Shown: piece by piece, positions 15,951 to 24,386 of the stretch
Layout: every line of letters starts with the position of its first letter
Numbering within the stretch: the first letter of the stretch is position 1
Source of the DNA: Dactylosporangium sp. AC04546
Lineage (GTDB): Bacteria; Actinomycetota; Actinomycetes; Mycobacteriales; Micromonosporaceae
Reading direction: 5' to 3'
Length of the DNA: 30,076 nt
Assembly: GCF_022095675.1 (NCBI RefSeq)
Contig: NZ_JAHYSG010000137.1
Span: 1-30,076 of the forward strand
Made by a program: the position numbers and the translations under genes
Notes under the pieces: model-generated
The model's input: only the letters and a program-made list of their open reading frames with translations
Told to the model about the DNA's origin: nothing
The model's database searches: none

Positions 15951-17297
15951 ATGAATGCCAGGCGCCCCGAGCCCAGCCCATCCCGCGCGCCGGTGATCGG
16001 AGGGGCGGTCGCCTTCGTGGTCATTGTCGTACTGCAGGCTTCGGCGGGGGTCCGCCAAGACTGGGCCGTCCCATTTGCCCTGGCGCTCTTCGGGGTGACG
16101 ATTGCAGCGGCCATCGTCGTGCTCGTCCGCGTCGCGCGGGCTTCGCGACGTGACGACCCGTCGGCGTGGCTGGTTCTCACGTGCGGCGGCTTCGCGGTGC
16201 GGCCGGCAATACCGCTTGGGCCGGTCCTCGGCATGCTGAGCGCGTTCCTTGGCCTGCAGGTCGGTCCGGTCATCAACGAGTGGCGTGCTGTGATCCAGAT
16301 GCGGCCGACCGTGGTAGTCGACGCCGGGCTCGCTTTCGTGATGAGCGTACCGGTGCTGCTGGGCGTGGTTGCCGTGGCGTTGATGGTGCCCGTTGCCTGG
16401 CGCGGTTACGCGGTCGAGCTGACTCCGGCCGGTATCCGATCGAGCGGTCCCTTGCACCGACGCGTGCTGCCGTGGCAGGCCCTCGCCGCACAGGCCGGGC
16501 ATCAGGCCGGGCGCGTCTGGCTCGTCGTGGACCAACCGGACCTGGTGCTCCAGCGGGGTGTGCCGGTCCTGGACTCGCGGGAACGGCCGACGCTTTCCGC
16601 TGGGCGGGCGGGGCCTGTGTTGACCGAGGCAATCGCCTGGTACCTGGCACATCCTGGTGACCGGGCCTGCATCGGTACCGTGGCCGGGTATGACCGGCTG
16701 CGCGCGCGCCTCAATTCGGCGGCACCGATACAGCCCACGCCGCCGCCTCCCGCCGCGGCAGCGCTGGGGAGGCCCGGTCCTACCGGCGCGATTGTGCGGC
16801 TGGTCCACGCCGCCGCCGTGATCGCCGCCGTGATCGCGGCCGCCGATCTGAGCATCGCGATCGTCTTCCGCGACCGCCTCCTCGCCGCCGAGCACGCCAT
16901 CGCCGCGGCGGATCAGATGCCGCCGGAGGGTGAGCTGTTGTTCACCACCGACACGGTCGGGTTCGCGACGGGATCGGCGACGGTCGCGCTGATCGTCACG
17001 CTGGTCCTGGCAACGGTCGGGGTCGCGTTGGTCCACAAGGTGCGGGCCGGCTCCGGGCCCGCGCGGACCGGGCTGACCATCGTGTCGGGCGTTGTGGCCG
17101 TCATGTCGATGTGTGCCGGTGTGGCGTCGGTCGTACCCCTGGCGACGGAACCCGCCGCAGGCACCGGCCTGAATGTCTGGGCGGCGTTCCGGATGATCGA
17201 GAGCATGTCGCTGACCGGGTTGGCGCTGCTGGTCCTCGTCCTGCTCGTCTTCTCTAACCGATACCCCGTCACAGCCGGACGCACAGTACTGACATGA
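15951..17297 (+). CDS. Multi-pass membrane protein with PH-like segment
   Basis: 448 residues from the ATG at 15951. About eight hydrophobic segments are visible, two near the N-terminus (PVIGGAVAFVVIVVLQ and PFALALFGVTIAAAIVVLV), two in the next 90 residues, and four after residue 285, the last close to the C-terminus (SLTGLALLVLVLLVF). Between helices four and five lies a cytoplasmic region with VELTPAGIRSSGPLHRRVLPWQAL, which resembles a bacterial PH-like strand pattern. No family with known function recognised. AGGAGG lies 19 bases before the start, too far; TACAAC ends six bases before the ATG, so it may be leaderless. It is divergent from the FAD oxidoreductase, with the 10-6-10 palindrome between them. 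Confidence 0.8.
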   Translation: MNARRPEPSPSRAPVIGGAVAFVVIVVLQASAGVRQDWAVPFALALFGVTIAAAIVVLVRVARASRRDDPSAWLVLTCGGFAVRPAIPLGPVLGMLSAFLGLQVGPVINEWRAVIQMRPTVVVDAGLAFVMSVPVLLGVVAVALMVPVAWRGYAVELTPAGIRSSGPLHRRVLPWQALAAQAGHQAGRVWLVVDQPDLVLQRGVPVLDSRERPTLSAGRAGPVLTEAIAWYLAHPGDRACIGTVAGYDRLRARLNSAAPIQPTPPPPAAAALGRPGPTGAIVRLVHAAAVIAAVIAAADLSIAIVFRDRLLAAEHAIAAADQMPPEGELLFTTDTVGFATGSATVALIVTLVLATVGVALVHKVRAGSGPARTGLTIVSGVVAVMSMCAGVASVVPLATEPAAGTGLNVWAAFRMIESMSLTGLALLVLVLLVFSNRYPVTAGRTVLT

Positions 17298-17427
17298 TCC
17301 GAGAGCGACCAAGCCGTCAGCGTCGGAGACTCACTCGGCGGACATGTCGCTGAGCATAGGCATCGATCGGCACTCCGGGATGCGCCACCGTCCGACTGTC
17401 ACCGCATCGCTGTTACGGTGGGTGTCA

Positions 17428-18648
17428 ATGGGACAGATCGCGGCTGTTGCGTGGCGGCTCGGCGTGGCGGCGGTGGTGTGGCTGGTCGTCGGCGCCGGGC
17501 AGGACCGGTACGGCAACCGGCACAACTTCTCCGACCTGCGGATCTACCACCTCGCGGTGCGGTGGTGGCGCGACGGCCGTCCCCTGTACGACTTCAGCGT
17601 CCCGGACCCGACGCAAGGGTCGCTCGGGTTCACCTATCCGCCGTTCGCCGCGATGATGCTCCGGCCTTTGGCCGGGTTCGCCTGGCCGGTGCCGGTACAG
17701 GTGGCATTCGGCACAGTGTCCGTGCTCGCCTTCGCAGTGTCGTTGTGGCTGCTCTCGCTGCCGGTGGCGCGTCATCTCGGCCAGCCGACATGGTTCGTCT
17801 TCCTGGTGGCGGTGCCACTCGCCTCAGCATTGGAGCCGATCCGGGAGACCTTCACCTTCGGCCAGGTCAACTTCGTGCTCGTGGCGCTCGTTCTCGTGGA
17901 CCTGCTGGTGCTCGGCGCCGTCGGCAGCCGGTGGACCGGTGTGGGCATCGGTCTCGCTGCAGCGGTCAAACTCACGCCGGGTGTCTTTGTCCTGTACCTG
18001 CTGTGCACCCGCCGCTGGAGAGCCGCAGGCGTCGCCACCGCGACGGCGACCGCGGCGACCGCCGCCGCATGGGTGGTCGCGCCCGGTGACTCATGGACGT
18101 ACTGGACCCGCACCCTCCTCGACGGTGACGGCATCGGCCACCCCGAGTACCTGTTCAACCAGTCGCTGATGGGAATCGTTGCGAGAGCCTCGGACCCACC
18201 ACAGCGGGTGCTCTGGCTGCTGCTCGTAGCGGCCGTCGTCGGTTTCGGCATGTGGCGGGCTGCCCGGGCGTACACCGGAGGCGGCGAACTGACCGGCCTG
18301 ACCCTCGCCGGTCTGGTCGGATGTTTGGCCAGCCCGGTCACGTGGGTGCACCACATCTTCTGGTTCATCCCCGCAATGCTGCTGCTGGTGATCGCGGGCA
18401 CTCGACCGCTGCGCTGGCCGCCGCTGCTCGGCGCGGCGGTGGTGTACGTCACCGTAACGTTCAGCGTCATCTCGTTGTACGCCTACGACCTGCACGAGCC
18501 CGGCGGCGTTACCGGCGCGGTCCTCGGCAACTGGGACGCCCTCCTGATGCTTGCCCTCCTCGCCGCCATGCCTGCCAGCCTGTCGCGGGAGCCGGTAGCG
18601 AGGCCTTCCAGCAACGCCACCGGTCAGATCCCCTCGATCAGCAGCTGA
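17428..18648 (+). CDS. GT87-family polyprenol-phosphate-mannose-dependent mannosyltransferase
   Basis: 406 residues with about ten membrane helices. The N-terminal pattern is typical of the DUF2029/GT87 group: one helix, then NRHNFSDLRIYHLAVRWWRDGRPLYDF, in which the Asp after the first helix is the expected catalytic residue of GT-C enzymes, then FTYPPFAAMMLRPL. Further landmarks are FGQVNFVLVALVLVDLL, AAAVKLTPGVFVLYLL and ASPVTWVHHIFW, each typical of the family. Relatives in mycobacteria add alpha-1,2 mannose to lipomannan or similar envelope glycans on the outer face of the membrane. I chose the ATG at 17428 because it places the first helix as in relatives; ATGs at 17344 and 17380 add 28 or 16 unlike residues. 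It converges on the sigma-factor gene with a 43-base gap. Confidence 0.88.
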   Translation: MGQIAAVAWRLGVAAVVWLVVGAGQDRYGNRHNFSDLRIYHLAVRWWRDGRPLYDFSVPDPTQGSLGFTYPPFAAMMLRPLAGFAWPVPVQVAFGTVSVLAFAVSLWLLSLPVARHLGQPTWFVFLVAVPLASALEPIRETFTFGQVNFVLVALVLVDLLVLGAVGSRWTGVGIGLAAAVKLTPGVFVLYLLCTRRWRAAGVATATATAATAAAWVVAPGDSWTYWTRTLLDGDGIGHPEYLFNQSLMGIVARASDPPQRVLWLLLVAAVVGFGMWRAARAYTGGGELTGLTLAGLVGCLASPVTWVHHIFWFIPAMLLLVIAGTRPLRWPPLLGAAVVYVTVTFSVISLYAYDLHEPGGVTGAVLGNWDALLMLALLAAMPASLSREPVARPSSNATGQIPSISS

Positions 18649-18691
18649 CGCAGGTCGTCCGCGCGACGTGCCGACGGTTGGTGTGGTCTGG

Positions 18692-19627
18692 TCACCACGA
18701 GTGGATCAGGGGCTCGTCGTGCTCGGCCTGCCGCCATTGTTCGGTGAGGCGGCGGAGGCGGTCCTGGGCGGACATCCCGCGCAGGACAGCGATCCGGTCG
18801 TCGCGAACGTCCAGGATCACCACGCCGAGGACGCGGTCGTCGAGCGCGGCGATGAGGGCGGGGCAGGAGTTGACGACGCCGGCGTGCATCGCGGGTGAGC
18901 CGCCGGCCAGTCTCCGCTTCGCCGGTGTCGGTTTGAACGCGGCTCGTACCGCGGCGGCGATCCGTTCGGGTGTCGAGAGCCGCAGCCATCTCGTCGCCAG
19001 TCCGGCGCCGTCGGAGATCGCGGTGGCGTCGTCGGTGAGCAGCGCCACCAGCCGTTCCGTGCGGCCCGAGGAGGCGGCGTCGACGAAGGCCTCGACGATG
19101 CGGCGGGTGGCGGCGCGGTCGACGGTCCTGGCGACCCGTTCGGCGGCGAGGCGCTGCCGGGCGCGGTGGGCGTGTTGCTGGCTCGCGGTCTCGGTGATGT
19201 CGAGGATCTCGGCGATCTCGGCGTGGCTGTACTCGAACGCCTCGCGAAGGACGTAGACGGCCCGCTCGACCGGCGAGAGGCGTTCCAGGAGCGTCAGCAC
19301 CGCCAGGGTCACCGATTCGCGCTGCTCGACGGTCTCGGCCGGGCCGAGCATCGGGTCGCCGTCCAGGAGCGGCTCGGGCAGCCAGTCGCCGGCCGCGCGT
19401 TCCCGCCGCGCCTGCGCCGAGCGGAGCCGGTCGAGGGACAGGTTGGTGACCACCTTGGTCAGCCACGCCTCGGGCACCTGGATGTGTCGCGGGTCGGCGG
19501 CGTGCCAGCGCAGGAACGTGTCCTGGACCGCGTCCTCGGCGTCGGCGGCCGAGCCGAGCAGGCGGTAGGCCAGCGAGGCCAATCGGTCCCGGTTGGCCTC
19601 GAAGCACTCCACGGTGGCAGCGTCCAT
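18692..19627 (-). CDS. sigJ: ECF41/SigJ-type sigma factor with SnoaL-like C-terminal domain
   Basis: 311 residues. Sigma region 2 occupies about residues 6-75 (LASLAYRLLGSAADAEDAVQDTFLRW), region 4 about 105-160 (LSPVERAVYVLREAFEYSHAEIAEIL), then a SnoaL-like extension of about 140 residues. The linker carries WLPEP (82-86), a hallmark of ECF41. ECF41 proteins have no separate anti-sigma factor; the extension, with motifs usually written DGGGR/K and NPDKL, controls activity. Here these read DGAGL (206-210) and AQDRL (287-291), so both are altered. I chose the ATG at 19627; a GTG at 19636 adds three residues. The gene begins ten bases after the oxidoreductase stop, an operon typical of ECF41, which is known to pair with oxidoreductase-like (COE) partners. 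Confidence 0.9.
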   Translation of the reverse strand: MDAATVECFEANRDRLASLAYRLLGSAADAEDAVQDTFLRWHAADPRHIQVPEAWLTKVVTNLSLDRLRSAQARRERAAGDWLPEPLLDGDPMLGPAETVEQRESVTLAVLTLLERLSPVERAVYVLREAFEYSHAEIAEILDITETASQQHAHRARQRLAAERVARTVDRAATRRIVEAFVDAASSGRTERLVALLTDDATAISDGAGLATRWLRLSTPERIAAAVRAAFKPTPAKRRLAGGSPAMHAGVVNSCPALIAALDDRVLGVVILDVRDDRIAVLRGMSAQDRLRRLTEQWRQAEHDEPLIHSW

Positions 19628-19637
19628 GCCGGCCACG

Positions 19638-20828
19638 CTAGCCAGCGACCGCCGCGGGCGCCCGGTGGGGCACGGCTGCCCGGCGGTGCCGCCGGGTCGG
19701 CAGTCCGTAGGTCGGGTGGCTCATGTTCCATGCGGCGCCGCTGAGCACGAACGACTTGAAGCGCGCGGCCGTGCGGCCGCGCAGGGACCAGGCCTTCGAC
19801 CGCGCGCTGCCGTCGACGGCCTGGAAGATCGCGTCCTTCCCGCCGAGGCTGATGCAGTTGCCGAGGTACTCGAGCGGGGTCTTCGAGATCCGCTGACCGG
19901 TGAGGTCCCCGATGATCGCGGCCGTCGCCTGCATCCGGGTGAACCCCGCCGACGCGCACGACATCGGCAGCGGCCGGCCGTTCGCGCCGATGACGTAGGC
20001 GCTGTCGCCGGCCGCGTAGACCTCCGGGTGCGAGACGGACCGCATCATCCGGTCGACGGTGATCCGCCCGTCGGCCTCGACCGCCAGGCCGCTGGCGGCG
20101 GCGATGGGGTGCACGGCGAAGCCGGCCGCCCACACCGTCGCGTCGGCGGCGAAGACGGTCCCGTCGGCGGCGACGGCACCGGCCCGCTCGACGCGTTCGA
20201 CGGTGGTGTGCTCGTGCACGGCGATGCCGAACCGGTCGAAGGCGCGCAGCAGGTGCCGGCGGGCCTTCGGGGCCAGCCAGCCGCCCAGCTCGCCAGTGGT
20301 GGCGACGGCGACCCGCAGCCCGGGCCGGGACTCGGCGATCTCGGTCGCGGTCTCGATGGCGGTCAGGTTGCCGCCGACGACGAGCACCGTGCCGCCCTCG
20401 CCCAGCTCGTCCAGGTGCCGGCGCAGGCGCTGCGCCGCCGGCCGCCCGGCGACGTGGAAGGCGTGCTCGCCCACGCCTGCCACGCCTTGGTCACCCACGG
20501 TGCTGCCGAGCGTGTAGAGGAGAGTGTCGTACCCGATCGTGTCGGTGCCCTCGCTGTCCGCTACCGTGACGGTCCGCTGCTGCGCGTCGACGGCGGTCAC
20601 GTGCGCCACGCGCAGCCGGATGCCTGTGCCGGCGAACATCTCCGCCAGCCCGTGGCGGCGCAGCTGCCGGCCGGCGGCGAGCTGGTGCAGGCGCATCCGC
20701 TCGACGAAGTCGGGCTCGGCGTTGACGACGGTGATCTCGACGTCGTCGGGCCGCAGGTGGCGGGCGAGGTATCCGGCTGCGGAGGCGCCGGCGTAGCCGG
20801 CCCCGAGAACGGTGATGCGGTGCCGCAT
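19638..20828 (-). CDS. NAD(P)/FAD-dependent oxidoreductase (NDH-2-like)
   Basis: 396 residues of the two-dinucleotide-fold pyridine nucleotide-disulfide oxidoreductase superfamily, without the CxxC. The FAD fold starts at ITVLGAGYAG (5-14), the NAD(P) fold at TVLVVGGNLTAIETATE (147-163), and the second FAD motif is VYAAGDSAYVIG (270-281). The C-terminal part (YLGNCISLGGKDAIFQ) is like type-II NADH dehydrogenases, but there is no clear membrane-anchor helix at the end. The NAD motif has Asn where relatives have Gly (GGGLTGIE). The electron acceptor is unknown. ATG at 20828, with a weak GGGAG site. It heads the operon with the ECF41 sigma gene and is preceded by a candidate ECF41 promoter, so it is the likely target of that factor. 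Confidence 0.9.
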   Translation of the reverse strand: MRHRITVLGAGYAGASAAGYLARHLRPDDVEITVVNAEPDFVERMRLHQLAAGRQLRRHGLAEMFAGTGIRLRVAHVTAVDAQQRTVTVADSEGTDTIGYDTLLYTLGSTVGDQGVAGVGEHAFHVAGRPAAQRLRRHLDELGEGGTVLVVGGNLTAIETATEIAESRPGLRVAVATTGELGGWLAPKARRHLLRAFDRFGIAVHEHTTVERVERAGAVAADGTVFAADATVWAAGFAVHPIAAASGLAVEADGRITVDRMMRSVSHPEVYAAGDSAYVIGANGRPLPMSCASAGFTRMQATAAIIGDLTGQRISKTPLEYLGNCISLGGKDAIFQAVDGSARSKAWSLRGRTAARFKSFVLSGAAWNMSHPTYGLPTRRHRRAAVPHRAPAAVAG

Positions 20829-20860
20829 GTTCGTGCTCCCGTCTGTTCGCTTGCCCTCAG

Positions 20861-20887
20861 AACGGGACAGCGAAGCGATTCCTGACA
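20861..20887 (-). promoter_or_regulatory. Candidate ECF41-dependent promoter
   Basis: On the minus strand TGTCAGG, a 16-base spacer, then CGTT, 33 bases before the oxidoreductase start. The published ECF41 consensus is close to TGTCACA with a -10 of CGTC. The match is good in position and spacing, with two changes in the -35 and one in the -10. It implies that the sigma factor drives its own operon. Confidence 0.5.
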
Positions 20888-20902
20888 GCCCGAGCTGTGG
20901 CG

Positions 20903-20924
20903 TGGGTCACGGTTCCGTGACCCA
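20903..20924 (-). terminator. Hairpin over the stop codon of the glycosyltransferase operon
   Basis: TGGGTCACGG and its exact complement CCGTGACCCA, separated by two bases; in RNA the loop would open to six bases with an 8-bp stem. The minus-strand stop (20907-20909) lies in one arm. It marks the end of the six-gene operon. A second small stem, ACAGC/GCTGT (20885-20898), follows. Confidence 0.55.
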
Positions 20925-22217
20925 GCCGGGCAGCGGGGCAGCGCCGGCGGGTTCGCGTGCGCGGCGGACGGCCAGGCCGGCCAGCACGGCGGCAAGGCCG
21001 GTCGTGTAGCCGAGGAGCTGCCCGGTGTGGGCCGTGAGGCCGAGGTCGGGGGCGAACTGGGCGAGGTAGCCGGCGGCGGCGACGGCCAGCCACTCGGCCG
21101 GTGCGCCGTAGGCGACGAGCATGACCAGCAGCATCGCGTACCACGGATAGCTCGGCGTGGTGACCAGCAGCGCCCCGCCGACCACGACGGCGGCCGCGAC
21201 CCAGGGGCGGGCCGGGTCGGCGGTGCGCCAGGCCAGCAGCGCGAGCGCGGTGAGGACGAGCGCGGCGGCCGGGGTGGCCAGCGGCGCCGGCAGGACCGCG
21301 CCCAGCAGCGCGAAGCGGGCGCCGTCGGCGTAGCCCTCCTCGTGCAGGTATCCCGGCAGGTAGCCGAGTACGGCGGGTCCGGCGGCGACGACGTGCGGCA
21401 GGTACACCGCCGTGATCGCGGCCGCCGCGCTCACCGCGACGGCGACCGGGCGGCGGCGCAGCAGTGCCGGTCCGAGCAGGGCGGGGGTGAGCTTGGTGGC
21501 GACGGCGAGGCCGAGCAGCACGCCGCCGGCGACGGCCCGCCGGGTGCCGGGATGCGCGGCCAGCTGCCAGAGGGCGGCGGCGGCGAGCGCGGCCGCGACG
21601 ACGTCGACGTGGGCGTTGTTGCCGGCCTCCAGGGCGACGAGCGGGCACCAGGCCCACAGCACGGCCCGGCGTGGGTCGTGGCCGAGGCGGCCCAGGATGT
21701 ACCACAGCAGCAGCCCGACACCGGCCGCGATCGCCGCCATCGTCAGCTGCATCGGCCGTTCGCGGGCGCCCGCGGGGGAGACGGCCACGACCCCGGCGAA
21801 GAGGGTCTCGGCGACCGGGGGGTAGATCGTCGGCACGGTGGGCCGGTTGATTCGGGTGCAGCCGGTCGGCAGGCACCAGTTCGCGGTGGCCGGCCAGAGG
21901 AAGTCGTCGCGCAGCGGCGCGAGCTCGGGCGCGGACGGCGGGTACCGGTAGGGGTCGACGGCGGCGAGCTGGACCCGGCCGTCCCAGACGTAGCGGTACA
22001 TGTCGTCACTGCTGGTCGGGGGCTGGCGTGCGGCGACGAGCGGGAGCAGGACGCCACCGGCGACGATCAGCGCGAGCGCGGCCCGGCGGTCCAGGCGCAG
22101 CACCTGCCACGCGCCGGCCAGGAACGGCAGCCACGCCAGCAGGTACCAGCGGCCGGGCAGCAGGAGCAGGGCGGCGGTCGCCGAGAGGCAGCCGGCCGCG
22201 GCGACCCGCCGGCTCAC
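20907..22217 (-). CDS. Polytopic GT87-like glycosyltransferase
   Basis: 436 residues from the GTG at 22217, whose GTGA overlaps the stop of the preceding gene by four bases. About ten to twelve membrane helices. The catalytic-side loop reads SSDDMYRYVWDGRVQLAAVDPYRY, with the acidic pair after the first helices expected of GT-C enzymes, followed by NRPTVPTIYPPVAETLFAG. Later come LEAGNNAHVDVVAAALAAAALW and LGLAVATKLTPALLGPALL, the family's KxTP segment. Such enzymes use polyprenyl-phosphate sugars to build envelope glycans or glycolipids on the outer leaflet. It is the last gene of the operon that also encodes a GT2 enzyme, which could supply the lipid-linked sugar donor. Acceptor and sugar are unknown. 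The far upstream frame extension has shadow-like composition and is not used. Confidence 0.87.
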   Translation of the reverse strand: MSRRVAAAGCLSATAALLLLPGRWYLLAWLPFLAGAWQVLRLDRRAALALIVAGGVLLPLVAARQPPTSSDDMYRYVWDGRVQLAAVDPYRYPPSAPELAPLRDDFLWPATANWCLPTGCTRINRPTVPTIYPPVAETLFAGVVAVSPAGARERPMQLTMAAIAAGVGLLLWYILGRLGHDPRRAVLWAWCPLVALEAGNNAHVDVVAAALAAAALWQLAAHPGTRRAVAGGVLLGLAVATKLTPALLGPALLRRRPVAVAVSAAAAITAVYLPHVVAAGPAVLGYLPGYLHEEGYADGARFALLGAVLPAPLATPAAALVLTALALLAWRTADPARPWVAAAVVVGGALLVTTPSYPWYAMLLVMLVAYGAPAEWLAVAAAGYLAQFAPDLGLTAHTGQLLGYTTGLAAVLAGLAVRRAREPAGAAPLPGWVTEP

Positions 22218-22633
22218 GGGTGCTCCCGGCGGCGGGCCCGCCGCACCCGCTGGACCGCCCACAGGCCCGCGGCGAGCCACACGACGGCGAGGACGGACAG
22301 CAGGCCGCGGCCGTACGCGAGGGGGAACGCGGACGGGTTGTCGGCGATGCGGCCCGCGCCGATGACGAACGGCAGGGCGACGGCGCTCACCGCGGCGCTG
22401 ACGGCCAGCGCGGCCTGCACGGGGATCCGCAGCGCCGGTGGCACGAACCGGACGGTCAGGGCGCCGGCGGTCAGGACGAGCGGGACGACGACGAAATCGT
22501 GGGCGGCGACCCCCGCGGCGAGGAACGCGATCCGGCCGGGGACCTCGCCGGGCTGCTCGGTCAGCCAGCCGTGCAGGCCGTAGCCGAGCAGAGCCAGGCC
22601 GGCAGCCGCGAGCGCGATGCGGGCCGCCCTCAT
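22214..22633 (-). CDS. Small four-helix membrane protein
   Basis: 139 residues with four hydrophobic segments: ALAAAGLALLGYGLHGWL, then VAAHDFVVVPLVLTAGALTV, a third rich in Ala/Val after residue 70 (IPVQAALAVSAAVSAVALPFV), and LLSVLAVVWLAAGLWAV, ending in a basic cytoplasmic tail. AHDFVVVPLV recalls small uncharacterised actinobacterial membrane proteins; no function known to me. The ATG at 22633 overlaps the stop of the molybdopterin oxidoreductase as ATGA, and its own stop overlaps the next start, so it is translationally coupled on both sides. A His in the second helix is the only polar candidate for a cofactor. A role as an assembly or electron-transfer partner of the adjacent oxidoreductase is possible but only inferred from context. 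Confidence 0.8.
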   Translation of the reverse strand: MRAARIALAAAGLALLGYGLHGWLTEQPGEVPGRIAFLAAGVAAHDFVVVPLVLTAGALTVRFVPPALRIPVQAALAVSAAVSAVALPFVIGAGRIADNPSAFPLAYGRGLLSVLAVVWLAAGLWAVQRVRRARRREHP

Positions 22634-23766
22634 CGGGCGCTCACCGTGAGCGCGGCGACCCATTTGGTCTGCAGGACGCCAGGGCGGTTGGGGGCGATGA
22701 GCCGGCACGGGTAGCCGTGGTCGAGGTGCAGCGGCTCGCCGCCGATGCGCAGCGCGAGGAGGGTCAGCTGGTCGCGGGCCACGGCCGGTTCGAGCACCGA
22801 CGTGCGGTACGGGCCGGAGGGCTGCAGCGACTCGACGGTGACGGGCCGGTCGAGGCCGGCGGCGCCGACGAGGCGCAGCAGGTCGGCGACGCGCACGCCC
22901 TGCCATCGCGCGCCGGCGCTCCACCCCTCCACACAGCTGATCGGCAGGTCCGCGGTCACCTGCGGCAGGGCAACCAGGTCGGCCAGGCTGAGGGCGTGGC
23001 GACGGTCCGGTCCCGTGACGATCAGGCGGTACCGTTCGTCCACGCGGGCGACACCGGCGGACGACGCCGTCTTGTTCACCGGCAGGCCCTGTGGGCCGAT
23101 GCCGGGCACGCGTGGGGCGAGCACCGACAGGTGGTGCAGCGGCCGGACCGTCTGTCCCGCGGTGGCGACCGTGACGACGCCGGCGGCCGAGCCGGCCAGG
23201 GCGAGCACGCCCCGGCGGGTCCACCGGCCCGGCTCGGGCGGCACCTGCGGGTCCGGCTGGCGCCGGACGAGGGGCAGCTTCGCCGCGAGATGCAGCAGCA
23301 GCGCACCGGCGAGCAGCCACGCGGTCCAGTAGTGGGCGCCGAGGAACCCGAACGGCATCGCCGCGTACCAGTAGGCGATGTTCAGCACGCCCGTGACGAG
23401 CTCGAAGACCGCGGCGGACAGCAGCGCCGCGGCGGCCCGTTCCAGGGCGTGCGGCAGGTTGCGCACCGGCGGCCAGGCGAACAGCCGCGGGTACACCGAC
23501 CAGATCTTGGCGGTGAGCAGCGGGAGGCAGGCCAGACCCGTGGCGACGTGCAGGCCCTGCGTGATGCGGTACAGCTGGACCGGGCGGGCCGGCCAGTGGA
23601 ACCAGCCCGGCGGGTGCTGGATCGCGTGGCTGAGCAGGCCGGTGGCGAAGCAGACGCCGAACGCGGCGGCCAGCCACAGCCCGAGGTGCGCGGTCAGCCG
23701 CGTCGAGCGCAACGGCGACGTGAACCGTCGGGACAGGGCCGTCAGCGGGCGAGGTGGGCGAACCAT
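22630..23766 (-). CDS. Membrane-anchored molybdopterin oxidoreductase (sulfite-oxidase fold)
   Basis: 378 residues in two parts. Residues 20-165 hold four hydrophobic helices with His residues at or near the helix ends (TAHLGLW, LLSHAIQH, GLHVATG, FLGAHYW, LLLHLAA), resembling a b-type cytochrome/ferric-reductase-like bundle. Residues 180-205 read RWTRRGVLALAGSAAGV, similar to a twin-arginine signal but placed inside the chain. Residues 215-378 are a sulfite-oxidase-type Moco domain; Cys278 in ISCVEGWS is the expected molybdenum ligand and WQGVRVADLL follows as in the family. The layout recalls MsrQ and MsrP fused in one protein. ATG at 23766 lies 25 bases inside the methyltransferase gene; no strong ribosome site. 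Substrate unknown; haem binding is inferred. Confidence 0.88.
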   Translation of the reverse strand: MVRPPRPLTALSRRFTSPLRSTRLTAHLGLWLAAAFGVCFATGLLSHAIQHPPGWFHWPARPVQLYRITQGLHVATGLACLPLLTAKIWSVYPRLFAWPPVRNLPHALERAAAALLSAAVFELVTGVLNIAYWYAAMPFGFLGAHYWTAWLLAGALLLHLAAKLPLVRRQPDPQVPPEPGRWTRRGVLALAGSAAGVVTVATAGQTVRPLHHLSVLAPRVPGIGPQGLPVNKTASSAGVARVDERYRLIVTGPDRRHALSLADLVALPQVTADLPISCVEGWSAGARWQGVRVADLLRLVGAAGLDRPVTVESLQPSGPYRTSVLEPAVARDQLTLLALRIGGEPLHLDHGYPCRLIAPNRPGVLQTKWVAALTVSAR

Positions 23767-24386
23767 CGGCCGGCCTCCGTCCAGGACTCGACGAGCCGCA
23801 GCGCGGCCCGCGCCGCGACCACGGCGACGGCGTTCGCGTCGACGAACGCCCACGGGAACGGGGCGCTGGTGCGGCCGGGACCGGCCAGGGCGAGCCGCCC
23901 CCGCCAGGTGCCCGTGCCGGGCGGGTCGACCTCGACCAGGACCGAGCCGGTGGGCGACAGCAGCGTCCGGCAGCGGCGCAGCAGCCGTTCCGGGTCGCCG
24001 CCGATGCCGATGTTGCCGTCGGCGAGCAGTGCGCGGTCCCAGCAGCCCTCGTCGGGCAGGGGCGCGAACAGGTCCTGGTGGGCGACCGGGACGCCGTGGC
24101 GGCGGGCGAGCCGGACGGCCTGCGGGCTGGCGTCGACCCCGAGCACGCGCCGGCCGGTCACGGCGAGCGCCCGAACGAGGCGGCCGGGGCCGCAGCCAAG
24201 GTCGACGGTGGCGCCCGAGCACCGGTCCAGCAGCGTGTCGTCGCCCGGGCGAAGACCGGCGCACCAGGCGCCCGGGTCGAGCGGGCGGACGTCGGTGCCG
24301 TGCCGGTCGACGAGCCGCAGCGCGGTCGGTTCGCCGCGGGCGGCCCGGCGCAGGGCCGCGCCGTAGACGACGGCGGGGGCGGTCAC
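23742..24386 (-). CDS. Class I SAM-dependent methyltransferase
   Basis: 214 residues. SAM motif I is TVDLGCGPGRLVRAL at about 60-74, followed by RRVLGVDASPQAVRLARRHG (motif I-prime, acidic residue binding the ribose) and later LLSPTGSVLVEVDPPG (motif III region). An unusual lead of about 45 residues (VVYGAALRRAARGEPTALRLVDRHG) precedes the fold. The C-terminal end lacks the hydrophobic cap of lipid methyltransferases. The methyl acceptor is unknown; from the operon a sugar or lipid-linked saccharide is likeliest. GTG at 24386 overlaps the upstream stop by four bases (GTGA). Its 3' end overlaps the oxidoreductase gene by 25 bases. The fold is certain, the specificity is not. Confidence 0.9.
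   Translation of the reverse strand: MTAPAVVYGAALRRAARGEPTALRLVDRHGTDVRPLDPGAWCAGLRPGDDTLLDRCSGATVDLGCGPGRLVRALAVTGRRVLGVDASPQAVRLARRHGVPVAHQDLFAPLPDEGCWDRALLADGNIGIGGDPERLLRRCRTLLSPTGSVLVEVDPPGTGTWRGRLALAGPGRTSAPFPWAFVDANAVAVVAARAALRLVESWTEAGRWFAHLAR

Noticed and set aside
18649..18691. GTCG/CGAC hairpin between convergent GT87 and sigma genes
   Set aside because: A 4-bp stem is too weak to call a terminator in GC-rich DNA.
22438..24366. 642-codon plus-strand frame opposite the Moco oxidase and methyltransferase
   Set aside because: Arg/Gly/Ala-rich shadow; spans two real genes that have clear catalytic motifs on the minus strand.
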